This document shows positions 22,282 to 33,105 of a stretch of 64,000 nt of DNA, piece after piece. The stretch is from Taudactylus pleione (Eukaryota; Chordata; Amphibia; Anura; Myobatrachidae): the NCBI GenBank assembly GCA_031769625.1, contig JAUIMM010000202.1:8728001-8792000 (forward strand), in the 5' to 3' direction. The translations under genes and the position numbers were made by a program. Positions within the stretch are counted from its first letter, which is position 1. Each line of letters starts with the position of its first letter. The notes under the pieces are model-generated. The model was not told where the DNA came from. It saw nothing but the letters and a program-made list of their open reading frames with translations, and did no database searches.

Positions 22282-22466
22282 ATTTCAACTACGCCACTGA
22301 CGGGTACGACGCTGAAGGGAATGAGGAGCAGAAAAGCTCCCGTGAGGGTTCCGAAACCATGCCCTACATCGATGAGTCTCCTACTATGTCCCCACAGCTC
22401 AGTGCCAGAAGTCAAGACAGTGTGGATGGGGTTTCACCCACTCCGACAGAAGGGCTACTACCTGAG
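22282..22466 (+). CDS. ABR: ABR, one internal coding exon (RhoGEF/RacGAP)
   Basis: The 185-bp exon starts in phase 1 (its first two bases complete an Asn codon if the upstream exon ends in A) and ends in phase 0. It encodes [17 protein letters not shown], then [20 protein letters not shown], then a VSPTPTEG stretch. This closely matches, from memory, the N-terminal region of vertebrate ABR just ahead of its DH (RhoGEF) domain. ABR is a cytosolic multidomain protein (DH, PH, C2, RacGAP) that regulates Rac and Rho. This exon holds only the acidic, Ser/Pro-rich linker, and no catalytic part lies in the window. BCR, the paralogue, fits less well here. The open frame continues upstream through the acceptor, but that part is not conserved ABR sequence. 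An alternative start cannot be excluded. Confidence 0.88.
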
Positions 22467-22475
22467 GTAAGAGGT
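22467..22475 (+). promoter_or_regulatory. splice donor of the ABR exon
   Basis: CTGAG|GTAAGAGG is close to the vertebrate consensus. The exon ends with a complete Glu codon (phase 0). Confidence 0.8.
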
Positions 22476-24139
22476 CTTTCTCTTTTTGCATGCTTTATTC
22501 GTTTTAAACTTTTGACCCTTTTTTTGTGGGGGGGGGGGGGATGCTTAATCTTTAAAAACATGCCCTACTGTTTTGAAACTGTTTTGTTTTTGATTTTTTT
22601 ATGTCACATTCTGTGACAGAACTGTTCATAGTTTGATGTCATATCAGTGGTCGGATTTGCAATATCTTAACTCGTAGTGTGGTATGTAGTATATGTCTTT
22701 GTTCTATGGAATTTATATCCAACTAATCGTGTGGTGTACTACAGATTTGCAGCAGCAACGTTACTGACTTGAAATTGTTTTTGTTTTAGTGTGTAATGTG
22801 GTGCTTTGGTAGTTAATGTGTTGGTTCAGATGAGTATATTTAACATGGTCAGTTTAATCCTTCAGTGTTTCTATAGGGGGGAGGTTTGTTTCGACGCAAT
22901 GCCACCATGTTCTTCAACTACGCACACCATGGTAGAATATGATAACCCAGTATTGCTAATTTTCCTGCGCCTCTCTATTGGATGCAAGAGAAAACTATTG
23001 GTGTTACTGGACACAAAGTGCCTTCACCTGATTGTACTGGGGGCACCTTGTGTCCATCACTGTGAATTGTATTCTCTACTAAGCTAGTTTGTGATCCTAA
23101 TTGTGACTACACACAAGGTTATATTTGTTTTTTTTTATTCTCTAGTTCCTGTTCCTTGTTGCCTGGCTGTTCGGTGTTCGAGAAATTATTCAGATGTATT
23201 GTGTGGGGGTGTTTTTCTGTATGCAGGTGTTGTAAAATTGGGGTGTATTAAATTAAATGTTCTGTGGTGATTTATGATACGAATTGGTCCCCACTGCTAG
23301 ACATCTTCTATACAGGAGGTTAGAGACATTATAGGTGAGATTACACAGGACTTTGTGCAGTTGATGCATTTGTCTGTGTGGTAAAAGTAATTTGGCACTG
23401 ACAAGGAAACAAACTGAAGAGAAAATTAATGGTTTAAAGGTAATTTTAACCTTAAGGATCAAATAAAGTGAGATGTGTAAAGCACTGGTACATCTTTTTA
23501 AATGTATTTGCACCTTTTAACTTTTTCCTGCATATTTAGTGATCTACAGTCCGTTCTGTGCTTTACTAATATTGATACTGCCCATGTGTGATGGTAGGGA
23601 GGTAGCATGTAAATGGGTTGAGATTATATGTCAGGTGAATACGTTTTCCTTTTTTTATCTTTAATATATGTTTATCATGTCAGCATGGTTTCTGTGTCTT
23701 GTAACTTTAAATTTATAATAGAATCTTGTAAGGTTCAGTTAAGGTAGGATTATCAGCTCGTTCTGTTTAGTCGTGATGATCTTAAAGAAGAATCACAACT
23801 AGGTAGATTATTATAGTAGAAACCCTTCCCCAACTAATACACAAACAACAATTGTGACCTTTTTGGGTGCTACCCTTAAAAAATGCTGGCTGAACTGATA
23901 TAATAAACATAAGACATTCTTTTTCAATGATGATGGTTTGAAAACTTTAGTCCATGTAAAACATAGAGAGAAAGAAACACAATGTAATTCTGGTTGTATG
24001 AATATATGTGATAGACAACCACTAAGTTATTATGGTATTGTCAATATGCACTCCCAATGATAGACCCCTTTGTAATCTCCTTACTTTTAAATACATTTTC
24101 AAAGAGCATGGACTATAGATCTTTTACCTGGAGAGTCAA
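22476..24139. other. intron downstream of the ABR exon
   Basis: AT-rich sequence with a G10 run at 22531-22540. No second ABR exon, such as the DH-domain start, was recognised, and no mobile element ends were found. Confidence 0.5.
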
Positions 24140-24392
24140 GCTGGGTACACACTACACGATATGTCGTCTGATTCCACGGATCGGGCCGACATATCGTTCA
24201 CATCGTCTAGTGTGTTCTCATATGTTAGCTCCCGCGTGTCGTTCATCGGGGTCTTTCCATCGGCCTGCATGCACGGCTGATTGAGCGACCCAGCTGCCGA
24301 CGCCGACAAGCTCACTTGCGCCTGTGAACGATATATTGTTCATCCACACCATCGGCCGTCGCATTGGCGGGTCGCTAAGTGTATACCCAGCC
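24140..24392. mobile_element. AGCTGGGTACACAC-ended MITE
   Basis: The left end AGCTGGGTACACACTACACG pairs with the right end CTAAGTGTATACCCAGCC. The right flank is TAA and the left flank TCA. The interior is rich in CGATAT motifs (ACACGATATGTCG, CATATCGTTCACATCG, AACGATATATTG), a feature shared with several other elements in the window. Confidence 0.65.
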
Positions 24393-24509
24393 TAAGTTTT
24401 CCATCAGAGGGTTTGTGGAACACAAAGGGTCCTGGTGTGGGCGAGTCTGGGGTCCTTCTCATATGCTCAAAATTGGAATGTTAAAACAAAACAAAATCGA
24501 CTGATAATG

Positions 24510-24789
24510 TAAAATCTTCAATAATGTTTTATTTAAATAATGTGAAAAATAAACATTTACCTAAAATGTCAATCGAAATATCCAATGGTAAGGATGGATA
24601 TTTAAGTTGAAGGATAGAAACTTTTTTAAACATTTATATATTTACTTGTTTGGAGAATACATAGGAACTTCAGGATTGTGTGACCCAGAAGTAAGCAACA
24701 CATTAGGTATATTAGTCGCTCTTTTCTAATTCTTTCACTACTGCCCTGAAGAAGGTCCTGCTAGGACTGAATCACATTGGGACCTGTTG
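24510..24789. repeat. 280-bp direct duplication, copy A
   Basis: From TAAAATCTTCAATAATG to GGGACCTGTTG, identical in length and, by eye, in every base to 25536-25815 (offset 1026). Flanks differ on both sides. It contains CCTGAAGAAGGTCCTGCTAG, a motif type often seen in amphibian repeats. Confidence 0.92.
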
Positions 24790-24913
24790 TGAAATCTCTT
24801 GGAGCATCCATCCACGTCTACAGTCACTGTTGGAGAAAGATTCTGCTCCATCCAGAAGAAATCCAGAATTTCTTAGTGTTTTAAATCTACGGGCCTCCAG
24901 CATGCTGAGGCCT

Positions 24914-25104
24914 GGGGGCTTATGTAATGGGGTGCGACTTTCAGCCGCTGTGGGAACTCCTGCGAGTCTTTTTAAAGCAGCAATCATTTTAAAGGCAAAA
25001 CCAAGCTGGTTTTGCCTTTAAAATGATTGCCGCTTTAAAAATACGGGAAGACTCGCAGGAGTTCCTGTAGCAGTTGCAAGTCGCACCCCATTTCATAAGC
25101 CCCT
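24914..25104. mobile_element. palindromic foldback MITE
   Basis: About 190 bp that fold almost completely. GGGGGCTTATGTAATGGGGT pairs with CCCCATTTCATAAGCCCC, and the centre is TTTTAAAGGCAAAACCAAGC followed by TGGTTTTGCCTTTAAAA. No coding capacity. Confidence 0.8.
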
Positions 25105-25111
25105 GCATGAG

Positions 25112-25165
25112 TTTCAATCCTTAACATTGGATATTTTGATTTACATTTTAGGTAATTATTTTTAA
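25112..25165. repeat. inverted partner of the duplicated segment
   Basis: AATCCTTAACATTGGATATT...TTTACATTTTAGGTAATTA is the imperfect reverse complement of 24550-24595 (ATTTACCTAAAATGTCAATC...). The two could be terminal repeats of a 0.6-kb element that holds the foldback MITE inside it. Confidence 0.6.
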
Positions 25166-25334
25166 TGTTATATACCACGCTTGTTGAAATTCAGTTTAAA
25201 GTAAGGAGATTACCAAAGGAATCTCATAGGGAGTGCATAGTGACAACTCTATTAACAGAGGTGGTCTATATTGCATATATTCATACAAACAGAATTACAC
25301 TGTTTCTTTCTCTTATGTTTTACATGGACTCCTA

Positions 25335-25370
<36 letters not shown>
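25335..25370. repeat. ATT microsatellite (L2 3' terminal tail)
   Basis: About 12 ATT units directly abutting the L2 3' end TTTATTTATATGGCACCACA. It is the reverse of the usual L2 tandem tail and so marks the insertion end of the LINE. Confidence 0.9.
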
Positions 25371-25535
25371 CATTTATTTATATGGCACCACAAGTGTTCC
25401 GCAGCACCTTACAAGGTACATGAACAAATAAGTAACTAGTGACTTACAATACAAAGCAGGACATGGACATGTATAATAAACATAGCTATATTAGCGACCT
25501 TTACACCCACATAAGCAGCTGAGTGTTGGTTGCCC

Positions 25536-25815
25536 TAAAATCTTCAATAATGTTTTATTTAAATAATGTGAAAAATAAACATTTACCTAAAATGTCAATC
25601 GAAATATCCAATGGTAAGGATGGATATTTAAGTTGAAGGATAGAAACTTTTTTAAACATTTATATATTTACTTGTTTGGAGAATACATAGGAACTTCAGG
25701 ATTGTGTGACCCAGAAGTAAGCAACACATTAGGTATATTAGTCGCTCTTTTCTAATTCTTTCACTACTGCCCTGAAGAAGGTCCTGCTAGGACTGAATCA
25801 CATTGGGACCTGTTG
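25536..25815. repeat. 280-bp direct duplication, copy B (inside L2 3' UTR)
   Basis: Same 280 bp as 24510-24789. It lies between GAGTGTTGGTTGCCC and GGGAGTAAGAGATAA of the L2 3' UTR. The related L2 tail at 34718 has no such block at the matching place. Confidence 0.92.
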
Positions 25816-26417
25816 GGGAGTAAGAGATAAATTAAATTACAGTAGGGAGAAGCACAAGAGGGTAGAGGGCCTTGCTCGCAAGAGCTTGCACTCTCAAGGG
25901 GAGGGGCAGACAGACGGGCATGATACAGATGGGGAAGACAGGGAAGAGGGAGCATGTAGTAGCAAGTTAGGATGAGAGCTGGAAAGCATTGCTGAAGTAG
26001 TAGGTCTTGAGAGCCCATTTGAAGGATTGTGGAGAGTCTGATGGGGAGAGGAAGCGCGTTCCAAAGGTGAGGAGCAGCACAGGCAAAATCTTGGAGGCGG
26101 GAGTGGGAGGAAGTAATCAGTTGGCATGAAAGGCGGCGTGTATTAAGTGAATGAAGAATGTGGACAGAAGAGTGAAGGGATAGGAGATCAGAGATGTAAA
26201 TGGGAGAGGAATGGGTGAGAGCTTTGTTAGTGAATGTGAGAACCTTGAATTGGGTTCTGAAAGGGAAGGGGAGCCAGTGGAGGGCTTGTAAGAGAGGGGA
26301 GGCAGATGTAGAGCGTTTGGAGAGGAAGATGAGCCGAGAAGCAACATTGAACACAGACTGGAGAGGAGAGATATGGGATTTGCGGAGGCCAGATAGGAGG
26401 AGGTTATAGTAGTCCAA
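25816..26417 (-). pseudogene. L2-like ORF2, C-terminal region
   Basis: The frame starts MDYYNLLLSGLRKSHISPLQ and includes LQALHWLPFPFRTQFKVLTF and ALTHSSPIYISDLL. These are the standard conserved blocks just after the RT domain of L2/CR1-group LINEs. The nominal frame runs to 25764 but leaves L2 sequence at the inserted block. It is out of frame with the upstream RT piece, so it is a remnant. Confidence 0.85.
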
Positions 26418-26611
26418 TCTGGAGATGACGAGTGAATGTATGAGGGTTTTGGTGGCATCCTGGGTGAGAAAGGGTCTGATCTTGGAAATATTCTTGAGAT
26501 GGAAACGACAGGACTGCGAGATTTTCTGAATATGTGGTTTGAAGGAGAGGGAAGAGTCCAGGATGACTCAAAGACAGCACACTTTGGGACTAGTTGAAAT
26601 AGTTATGCCAT

Positions 26612-27341
26612 CTATTGATAAATAGTGGGACATGATATTATGTGGGAGGGTGGGAAGACGATCAGCTCAGTCTTAGACATTATAAGTTTGAGAAATCGCT
26701 GGGACATCCAGGAATTGATAGCAGAGAGACAGTTAGAGATACGAATCAGTAGAGAGGGGGAAAGATCAGGTGAGGAAAGGTAGATCTGAGTTTCATCAGC
26801 ATAGAGATGATAATGGAGGTCAAAAGAGCGGATGAGTTTACCTTGAGAGAACGTATAGAGAGAGAATAGGAGAGGTCCAAGAACAGAACCTTCGGGAACA
26901 CCTACTGTAAGAGGCTGTGGTGGGGAGGAGTTGTCGTGAGAGGAAACAGAAGGAGCGCTCAGAGAGGTAAGATGACAGCCAGGAGAGAACAGTGTTACGT
27001 AGACCAAGGGAGTGAAGCATATGCAGCAGTAGAGGGTGGTCCACAGTGTCAAAAGCAGCAGAGCGGTCAAGGAGAATGAGCAGGGAGTAGTGGCCCTTGG
27101 ATTTGGCAGCAAGGAGGTCATTGCTGACTTTTATGAGGGCAGTTTCAGTGGAGTGGAGATAACGGAAGCCAGACTGAAAAGGGTCAAGGAGGGAGTGGGA
27201 GGAAAGAAATGTGGTGAGGCGGTTGTAAACAATACATTCAAGGAGTTTGGAGGCAAAAGGGAGGAGAGAGATTGGTTGGTAGTTGGAGAGAATGTCAGGA
27301 TCAAGGTTAGGTTTTTTTAAGAATGGGGGAGACAAGGGCAT
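26612..27341 (-). pseudogene. L2-like reverse transcriptase, split over two frames
   Basis: The first frame (27341-26838) has [35 protein letters not shown] and [13 protein letters not shown] (motif A; the first Asp of the usual [12 protein letters not shown] reads LDR here). The second (27121-26612) has [17 protein letters not shown] (motif B) and [13 protein letters not shown], where the usual ADD-type catalytic pair is ADE. The frameshift and the altered catalytic box make the enzyme inactive. Confidence 0.85.
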
Positions 27342-28354
27342 GCTTGTGCAGAACGAAAAGTGCCAGAAGAGAGTGAGAGAGTAAGGAGGTGGGCAAGATG
27401 GGAGCAGGCAGAAGAAGAGAGGTAGCGGAGGAGGCGGAAGGGGATAGGTTCGAGGGGAGAGGTGGAAGGGGGGGAGGACTGGATAAGGGCTTTAACTTCC
27501 TCTCCAGTCACAGGGTAGAAGGATGTCAGAGTCAGTAAAATGGATGGGGAGGGGAGATCCAGGAAAGGAGGAGGTGGAGAGCTGGGGGACTGGTTGGATA
27601 TGATGTCCTGAAGTATGGAATCAATTTTAGATGTAAAATAGGTAGCAAAGTCAGGGGCAGAGAGCAAGGAGGGGAGACGAGGAGGGGGTGGGCAGAGGAG
27701 GGAGTTGAAGGTGGAAAAGACGCTAGGGATTTGAGGACTGGTAGGAGATGAGATTCTTGAAATATGACTGTTTAGAGAGGGAAAGGCAGCACTGTAGGAT
27801 GACAGCATGAATTTGAAATGGAGAAAATCTGTCTGAGAGCTTGATCTTCTCCACTGTCGCTCGGCGGTTCGTGAACATTTTTGCAGGTATCTAGTGCATT
27901 TGGAATGCCAGGGTTGAGGTGTGGATTTGCGAAGGTGAGTAGTGATCGCCGGAGCAAAAGAGTCGAGAGCAGAAGTAAGGGAGGCATTGTATAGGGAAGC
28001 AGCTTGTTCAGCGCAGGAGAAAACTAATAGGGGAGAGAAGTGAGTCAAGTAGGGAAGAAAAGAAAGCAGTGTTGATAGCTTCAATGTTATGCTTAGTGAT
28101 GGTGGCTCTCGGAGGTAGAAGAGGGGAAGGAGAGAGGGATAGGTTAAAAGAGAGAAGGTGTTGGCCAGAGAGAGGGAATGGGGAATTGGAGTAGGCAGAA
28201 ATATCACAACGGTGAGTGAATACCAGATCAAGCAAATGCCCACTTGCATGAGCTGGTGGGGAGGTCCATTGGGAGAGGCCAAACGAGAAAGTGAGGATGA
28301 GTAGATTGGAGGCAGCGGATTCTGTGGGGATATCAATTGGAATATTGAAGTCAC
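27317..28354 (-). pseudogene. L2-like ORF2, endonuclease-RT linker
   Basis: A 345-aa open frame with CAEQAASLYNASLTSALDSF, HLRKSTPQPWHSKCTRYLQK and FATYFTSKIDSI. These blocks are typical of the region between endonuclease and RT in L2 elements. The first part, before about 28080, is out of frame with the endonuclease, which lies in the neighbouring frame. Confidence 0.75.
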
Positions 28355-28403
28355 CTAGGATAATAGAGGGAAGGTCTGACCACTGCAAAAGAACTATGTC
28401 CAT
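28008..28403 (-). pseudogene. L2-like endonuclease C-terminal half
   Basis: The 131-aa frame contains IILGDFNIPIDIPTES, HASGHLLDLVFT and SGQHLLSFNLSLS, matching the GDFN, LDLV and SDH-type motifs of apurinic-like LINE endonucleases (the usual SDH reads SGQH). The N-terminal half is missing because of 5' truncation at 28403. Confidence 0.8.
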
Positions 28404-28984
28404 CTACTATACAAGCTAAGTAAACATCTTATTCTTTGGGGGGGTTTTTAAGGGAAGCACCCAATGAGGGTGCCAATTGTTTGTTTATAATTCAAAATCC
28501 AGGTTTATCAGTGGATTTAACCAGGCATGCATTTAAACCCTTTAGCTCCAAATCTGTGCCTATACCATCTATACTTACATATCCTTAGGCTGTGTAGGCT
28601 TCTCCAATCATTATTTGGGTTATTTTATTTTTGTTACAAACGAGAGGACAAATATGCATGTGTTCTTTCTGCAATATAATAACCAGCACTAAGCAGATTG
28701 CTAAAAATGTCCTGTACCAGCATATACTGCTTTCAGCACTTTAACAAGGGAAGCACACAGAGTGCCAACCAGCCCTAAGCCGGTCAGCACTTGTCTGAAT
28801 CCCTATGTAAGTGAGGTCCACATCCACCTCCTTCATTTCTAGGGAAAACCAGTCCTGTGATGATAGCAATAGGGTTATTCCCCACACCTCTGGGCAGTGG
28901 GTGTGGGGTTAATAGTGATAATTCTATGTAATAGAAGTAATATTTTCTTTATAGGTGTACTACAGGTATCAGCTGGCCCTATCA
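28404..28984. other. intronic sequence, unassigned
   Basis: It has a weak internal repeat (GGGAAGCACCCAATGAGG and GGGAAGCACACAGAGTGCC), but no ends or coding content were recognised. Confidence 0.4.
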
Positions 28985-29300
28985 TGCCCAATTTAATTTT
29001 CTGCTAGGGTATGTGGAGAATCACCACAAGTGCCATGGAAGACCGGGCCATCTGGGACCTATTGTGCACCTTTTATTGTCCACCACGTCCCATAAATGCT
29101 CGATTGGTTTCATGTCGGAGGAACGTGGTGTGTATGCCTTCCATGAGGTATTCCCGGTACACACGTGACACCACAGATCGAGGAATGTTGAATATCCACA
29201 CAACTTTGTAAATAGAATGTACCATCCGTATGGCATCCACTATCATGCCCCATTTGAATTCCAATAGTTCACATCGCCTTGCCATGAGCAGCCTAGCCAT
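28985..29300 (-). pseudogene. Tc1-like transposase remnant with internal deletion
   Basis: On the minus strand the frame opens MARLLMARRCELLEFKWGMI, continues with a helix-turn-helix-like IFNIPRSVVSRVYREYL, and then passes abruptly into the C-terminal block. That block, DMKPIEHLWDVVDNK, is in another frame and corresponds to the Tc1 motif SPDLNPIEHLW. The DNA-binding start and the terminal catalytic block are thus joined, with the middle of the gene missing. The element is non-functional. Confidence 0.75.
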
Positions 29301-29970
29301 TGTTCATACTGACACATCAGATGTCAGATTACAACTGATACAGGTCTGGGCGTTTCCAAGATGTCACAGTATGGTGATGCCACCTACCATTACCTTTACA
29401 TACTGCTATACCATTACTTTTGGCACTTCAGTGTTTTGTGAACAAAAACTATTTTATTTAAAGATGAACACTCCCCAACTCTTCTCGTTCCCATCCTTAT
29501 TACTTACAAAAGAACAGGATCCTCTTTGGTCCACCTAAGCATCCAAGGGATCTTTACAAAAAATAAATATTGGCAATGCTAAAACTATCCCTTACGAGGT
29601 CCTGACTGACGCAAATGGCCGTTCACTGTCTTGTCATGAAATCTTAGGATTTCTATTCTAACATGTTGCTGAGCAGCCAGCTTTTGCATAACTAGTATTG
29701 TTATGATTGTGATGAAGAGTGCAGGTGAAAAGGATCACCTTTATACATAGGGAGCACTGTAATAATTAGCAAAGGTTGCTCAATGGGCTCTCATCTGTGC
29801 TTGAAATAAGTGCTGGAGTGACAATTAAGCTTCTGCATGACTCCAGATTAGGAGGATCATAAATATCCCAGTCAAGTCCTTGAGTTGCTGAAAGGGAATA
29901 CATTTTTCAAATGAAATTTAAATTTCTACGATAAAATATGATGACTTCACATGCAAGAACATACAGGTAC
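29301..29970. other. intronic sequence, unassigned
   Basis: No element ends, RNA genes or recognisable frames. Confidence 0.45.
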
Positions 29971-31157
29971 ATATATATATATATTTTTTTTTCAAAATTC
30001 CTTCTTATTTAGGTATATATAAATTAGAGGTACACATATACAAACATAAAAAAGGAGGGGGGTAGGAATTACAGAAAAGAGGGGAAAATTAATTAAGGGG
30101 GGAATGGGATAAGGGGATACACACCAAACCTACAATTCACATAAAGATATGTTGCATACATCACAAATGCTTCGATAACACGATCACAATAAATGCAAAT
30201 ATAAAATTATAATACCCTGCATTATGAAAACTTGATAACATCCTTGATTTAATTGGTAAAGTTAATGATCTTTTGACAACCAATGTTCATTCCAGCTAAA
30301 CCATCGAATATGAAGACTGGAGGCCTTGGATGAATAAGGAACCCCCGCTATTTCCATCTCATAGTGGGATTGTACACTTCTCTCCACCTCTACAAGGGTG
30401 GGAAGTGTGCCAATAATTAGCTAATAGGAGCTTAGTGGAGAAAAGGATATGACCCATTATATATGTGTCACTGAATATTGTATCTCCTTCTGTTACACGA
30501 ACCATTGCTAGCAGTGGACTTGGCGCAGTAGGAGTATGAGAGATCTTTGAGATGAGGGCAAATATTGACTTCCACAAGATGGAAATTTTAGGACGACCAA
30601 AAAACGTGTAGTAAAGTTCCCACATGACCACAACCACGCCAACATAGATTAGAATTAGATGGCTGGATTACATGCATAAGGGCTGGGGTTAAAATATTCT
30701 GTGAAGAAGTGTATAAAAATGTTCACAATGGGAAATACATTTAGATAAATGGAAACACATTTGAAATATTTTATGCCATTGAGTCATGGAGATAGAGCAG
30801 GAGAGATCATTTTCCTATTTTTTCAATGAGGGGAATATAATTTGGAGTCTGAGGTTGTACTAATAGGGAATATCACCAAGTAATATTACCTTAACTCCCT
30901 GTTTTAAAAAGTTTCTCACGAAAATACTTGGGGAGCGGCGAAACCCTGTGGGAGCTCTGTATATTGCAAGTGATCCAGTGTCGCACTTGGAGGTATTCGT
31001 AGAAGTCTCTATGTGTAATAGAATATTGTGATTGAAGTTGAGCATAAGAGGCAAAGAACCCTTTATCATGATATCATGTAATGAGAGCATTCCTTGAACT
31101 GCCCAAGAACGAAGTTACAGATCTGGGATCAACCACTCTATGCTCTACAGAGGCAGT

Positions 31158-31745
31158 TCAGTTGATGGAAGGGACACATCCTCTGCTAAAGACACATTCT
31201 AACCAGGCTTTATCGGATGCTTGCACTGATTGACAACTTGGGGATAGCTTAATAGTAGATGGTAATAATAGTATATCTGGTAATGGGAGAGGAGTGGCCT
31301 GACTTTGTTCAAGTAATACCCACGTTTTGGAATCAGTCATTACGGACCATTCACCCAACTGAGACAGAAGACTTGCTAATTGGTAGCAATGTAGATCTGG
31401 GAAAGATACCCCACCTTCAGACTTAGGGAGCAACATTGTACGTCTGGCTAGCCTATGTTTCTTGCCTTTCCAAACATATTTATAAAAAATGGTATAGAAC
31501 TTGTTTAAAAGATATTTAATGACTATAATGGGGATCGTTCTGAATAGGTATAGTATTTTGGGCAGAAATACCATTTTTAGAGCTATACGCTCCATCCATG
31601 AGACCTCTTGGAGCATCCAGTCCTTCAGCATGAGCAAAATTTTACTCAATAGAGGGAAATAGTTACAGGGAATCAAGGACAAAATTTTAAGGGTAATTTG
31701 GATTCCAAGATATTTAAGTCCCCTATCCTGCCATGAGTATATCAC
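31158..31745 (-). pseudogene. Tx1/L1-like ORF2, post-RT region
   Basis: A 195-aa frame with RGLKYLGIQITL (the KYLGI motif after the RT thumb), a WMERIALKMVFLPKILYLF segment, then FYKYVWKGKKHRLARRTMLL and GGVSFPDLHCYQLA. These blocks are in the standard order for L1/Tx1 elements. Out of frame with the upstream RT part. Confidence 0.85.
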
Positions 31746-32100
31746 TAAGGGAATGAAGAAGTCCCGAAGTAAAATTGATAGGGAGGGCCTCAGTTTTAGA
31801 ACAGTTTAATTTATAATATGACACCTTGGAGTATTCCTCCAAAACTCCATGTAGATGAGAAAGGGAGGAGGTGGGATCGGAGATAAATAGAAGGACATCA
31901 TCCGTGAATAGGCATACTTTATGAATTTTCCCATATAGTTCGGGACCCTGGATAGCGAGTTCAGATCCATTGGTCTCTGCCAATGGCTCAATTGCCAAAG
32001 CAAACTCAAGCGGAGACAGGGGGCAACCTTGGCGTGTGCCATTGGTTACAGGCACATATTTTAAAATTTCTTCCGTATTCATACCAGCTCCTCGAACCAT
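31723..32100 (-). pseudogene. Tx1/L1-like reverse transcriptase fragment
   Basis: A 125-aa frame with NGTRQGCPLSPLEFALAIEP (motif B) and KVCLFTDDVLLFISDP (motif C, the usual FADD reading FTDD, both Asp present). YYKLNCSKTEALPINF follows. The palm N-terminus is lost by truncation. Confidence 0.88.
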
Positions 32101-32115
32101 TGAAGCAATGTAGTC

Positions 32116-32328
32116 AGTATATACTCAGGCCAGTCACTAGAGAACATCTAGCTATGTACAATAAACATGTAGGGCCTGGGGTAAATTGCTGATTCCAACA
32201 GTAAATTATTGGTTAAAATTTGAACAACTTGTTAAAACTGATTATATTTTTAATAGCTCATTCCAAAATGATCAAATGATTTGTTTTTATTGCAGTTGCA
32301 TTAAACAAATCTTTGCTAGGTTGGAGTA
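32116..32328. other. short intronic stretch, unassigned
   Basis: Nothing recognised. Confidence 0.4.
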
Positions 32329-32625
32329 TCGTTGGTTTACACACTTGCACGATATCGGCCCGATATGGGCAAATCAGAATGACAAATCGGGACTGTCGTT
32401 CAGTCTGTATGCACGACTGCATGCTCCCGTGGGTCGCATGCGATGTCGTGTGATTGGCCGCTCTGCACACGATATCGCATACGAGGCTGTACATCTTAAT
32501 GAAGGATGGAACAGTGATCATTAAATCTTTTAAGTGTGTATTGGCAATCTCCTTTTGGAGCGGGGCGAAGGGAAATCACCGCCTCCATCGTCACGAGTGC
32601 CGGTCGTATAAGTGTGTAGCCCGCC
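32329..32625. mobile_element. TTTACACACTTGCACGATATCG-type MITE
   Basis: The left arm holds TTACACACTTGCACGATATC and the right arm GTCGTATAAGTGTGTAGCC. Several CGATATCG palindromes occur inside (32349, 32471). It resembles the AGCTGGGTACACAC and AGGTGC groups, but the ends are decayed. Confidence 0.5.
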
Positions 32626-33105
32626 TCAGAAACCACCTACAGTATAGACCTGTCTCATTTCAATTTCCTGTCTGGAGAATGCAGCTTTTCCAAAAATGGA
32701 AAGTTTTGACATTACTATTTTTTGCTGCAGCATAACAAAATTGTAATACATGGTATTAAGCCGCTTTTCCCCCACTCCTTTTAAGGAGATATTTGGAATG
32801 GCAAAATAAAATGTAATAATGTAGTAGGAATCAAAGGGATTAGGTAGCTTTTCAATACATAGGATTTGCATTTTGCCTGCTTGTGAACAGAGCACATGTT
32901 TGGGATAGGGATCAGTGATCCCAACCTGCAGTGGTCCGACTGTGTTTTACATGTATCTGCATTAGGTTTATAATAGGATGGGTTAGTATAGTGAAAATGC
33001 TGAAATTTCCCTAGTGTGTTAGTTTATAGAACTCATTAGCGCAAGATGGAATTTACATTTGTATCTTGTGGTATTTTCTATAGAGTCATCACTTCCTTAT
33101 CTTCT
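32626..33105. other. intronic sequence, unassigned
   Basis: No feature recognised. Confidence 0.4.

Larger units (their letters stand above)
25328..28403 (-). mobile_element. L2-like LINE, 5'-truncated, pseudogenised
   Basis: Read on the minus strand, the order is: C-terminal half of an endonuclease (28403-28080), linker, RT, C-terminal region, then 3' UTR. It ends GTAAGGTGCTGCGGAACACT, TGTGGTGCCATATAAATAAA and an (ATA)n tail that appears on the plus strand as an ATT microsatellite. This terminus is the classic L2 3' end, and the same one occurs at 34718 and 50212. A 280-bp foreign block (25536-25815) interrupts the 3' UTR. Frames are broken by shifts and stops. Confidence 0.88.
29975..32115 (-). 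mobile_element. Tx1/L1-like LINE, 5'-truncated
   Basis: A minus-strand element of about 2.1 kb. It starts inside the RT domain near 32115 and ends in an A-rich tail seen as TTTTTTTTTCAAAATTCC at 29983. RT motifs are readable, the following ORF2 region is long, and the 3' UTR runs from about 31150 to 29990 with frames in decay. A TA microsatellite (29968-29983) abuts the tail. Confidence 0.85.

Noticed and set aside
25764..28403. A host gene on the minus strand with several exons
   Set aside because: The frames are LINE endonuclease, RT and tail blocks in the standard L2 order and end in the L2 3' tail.
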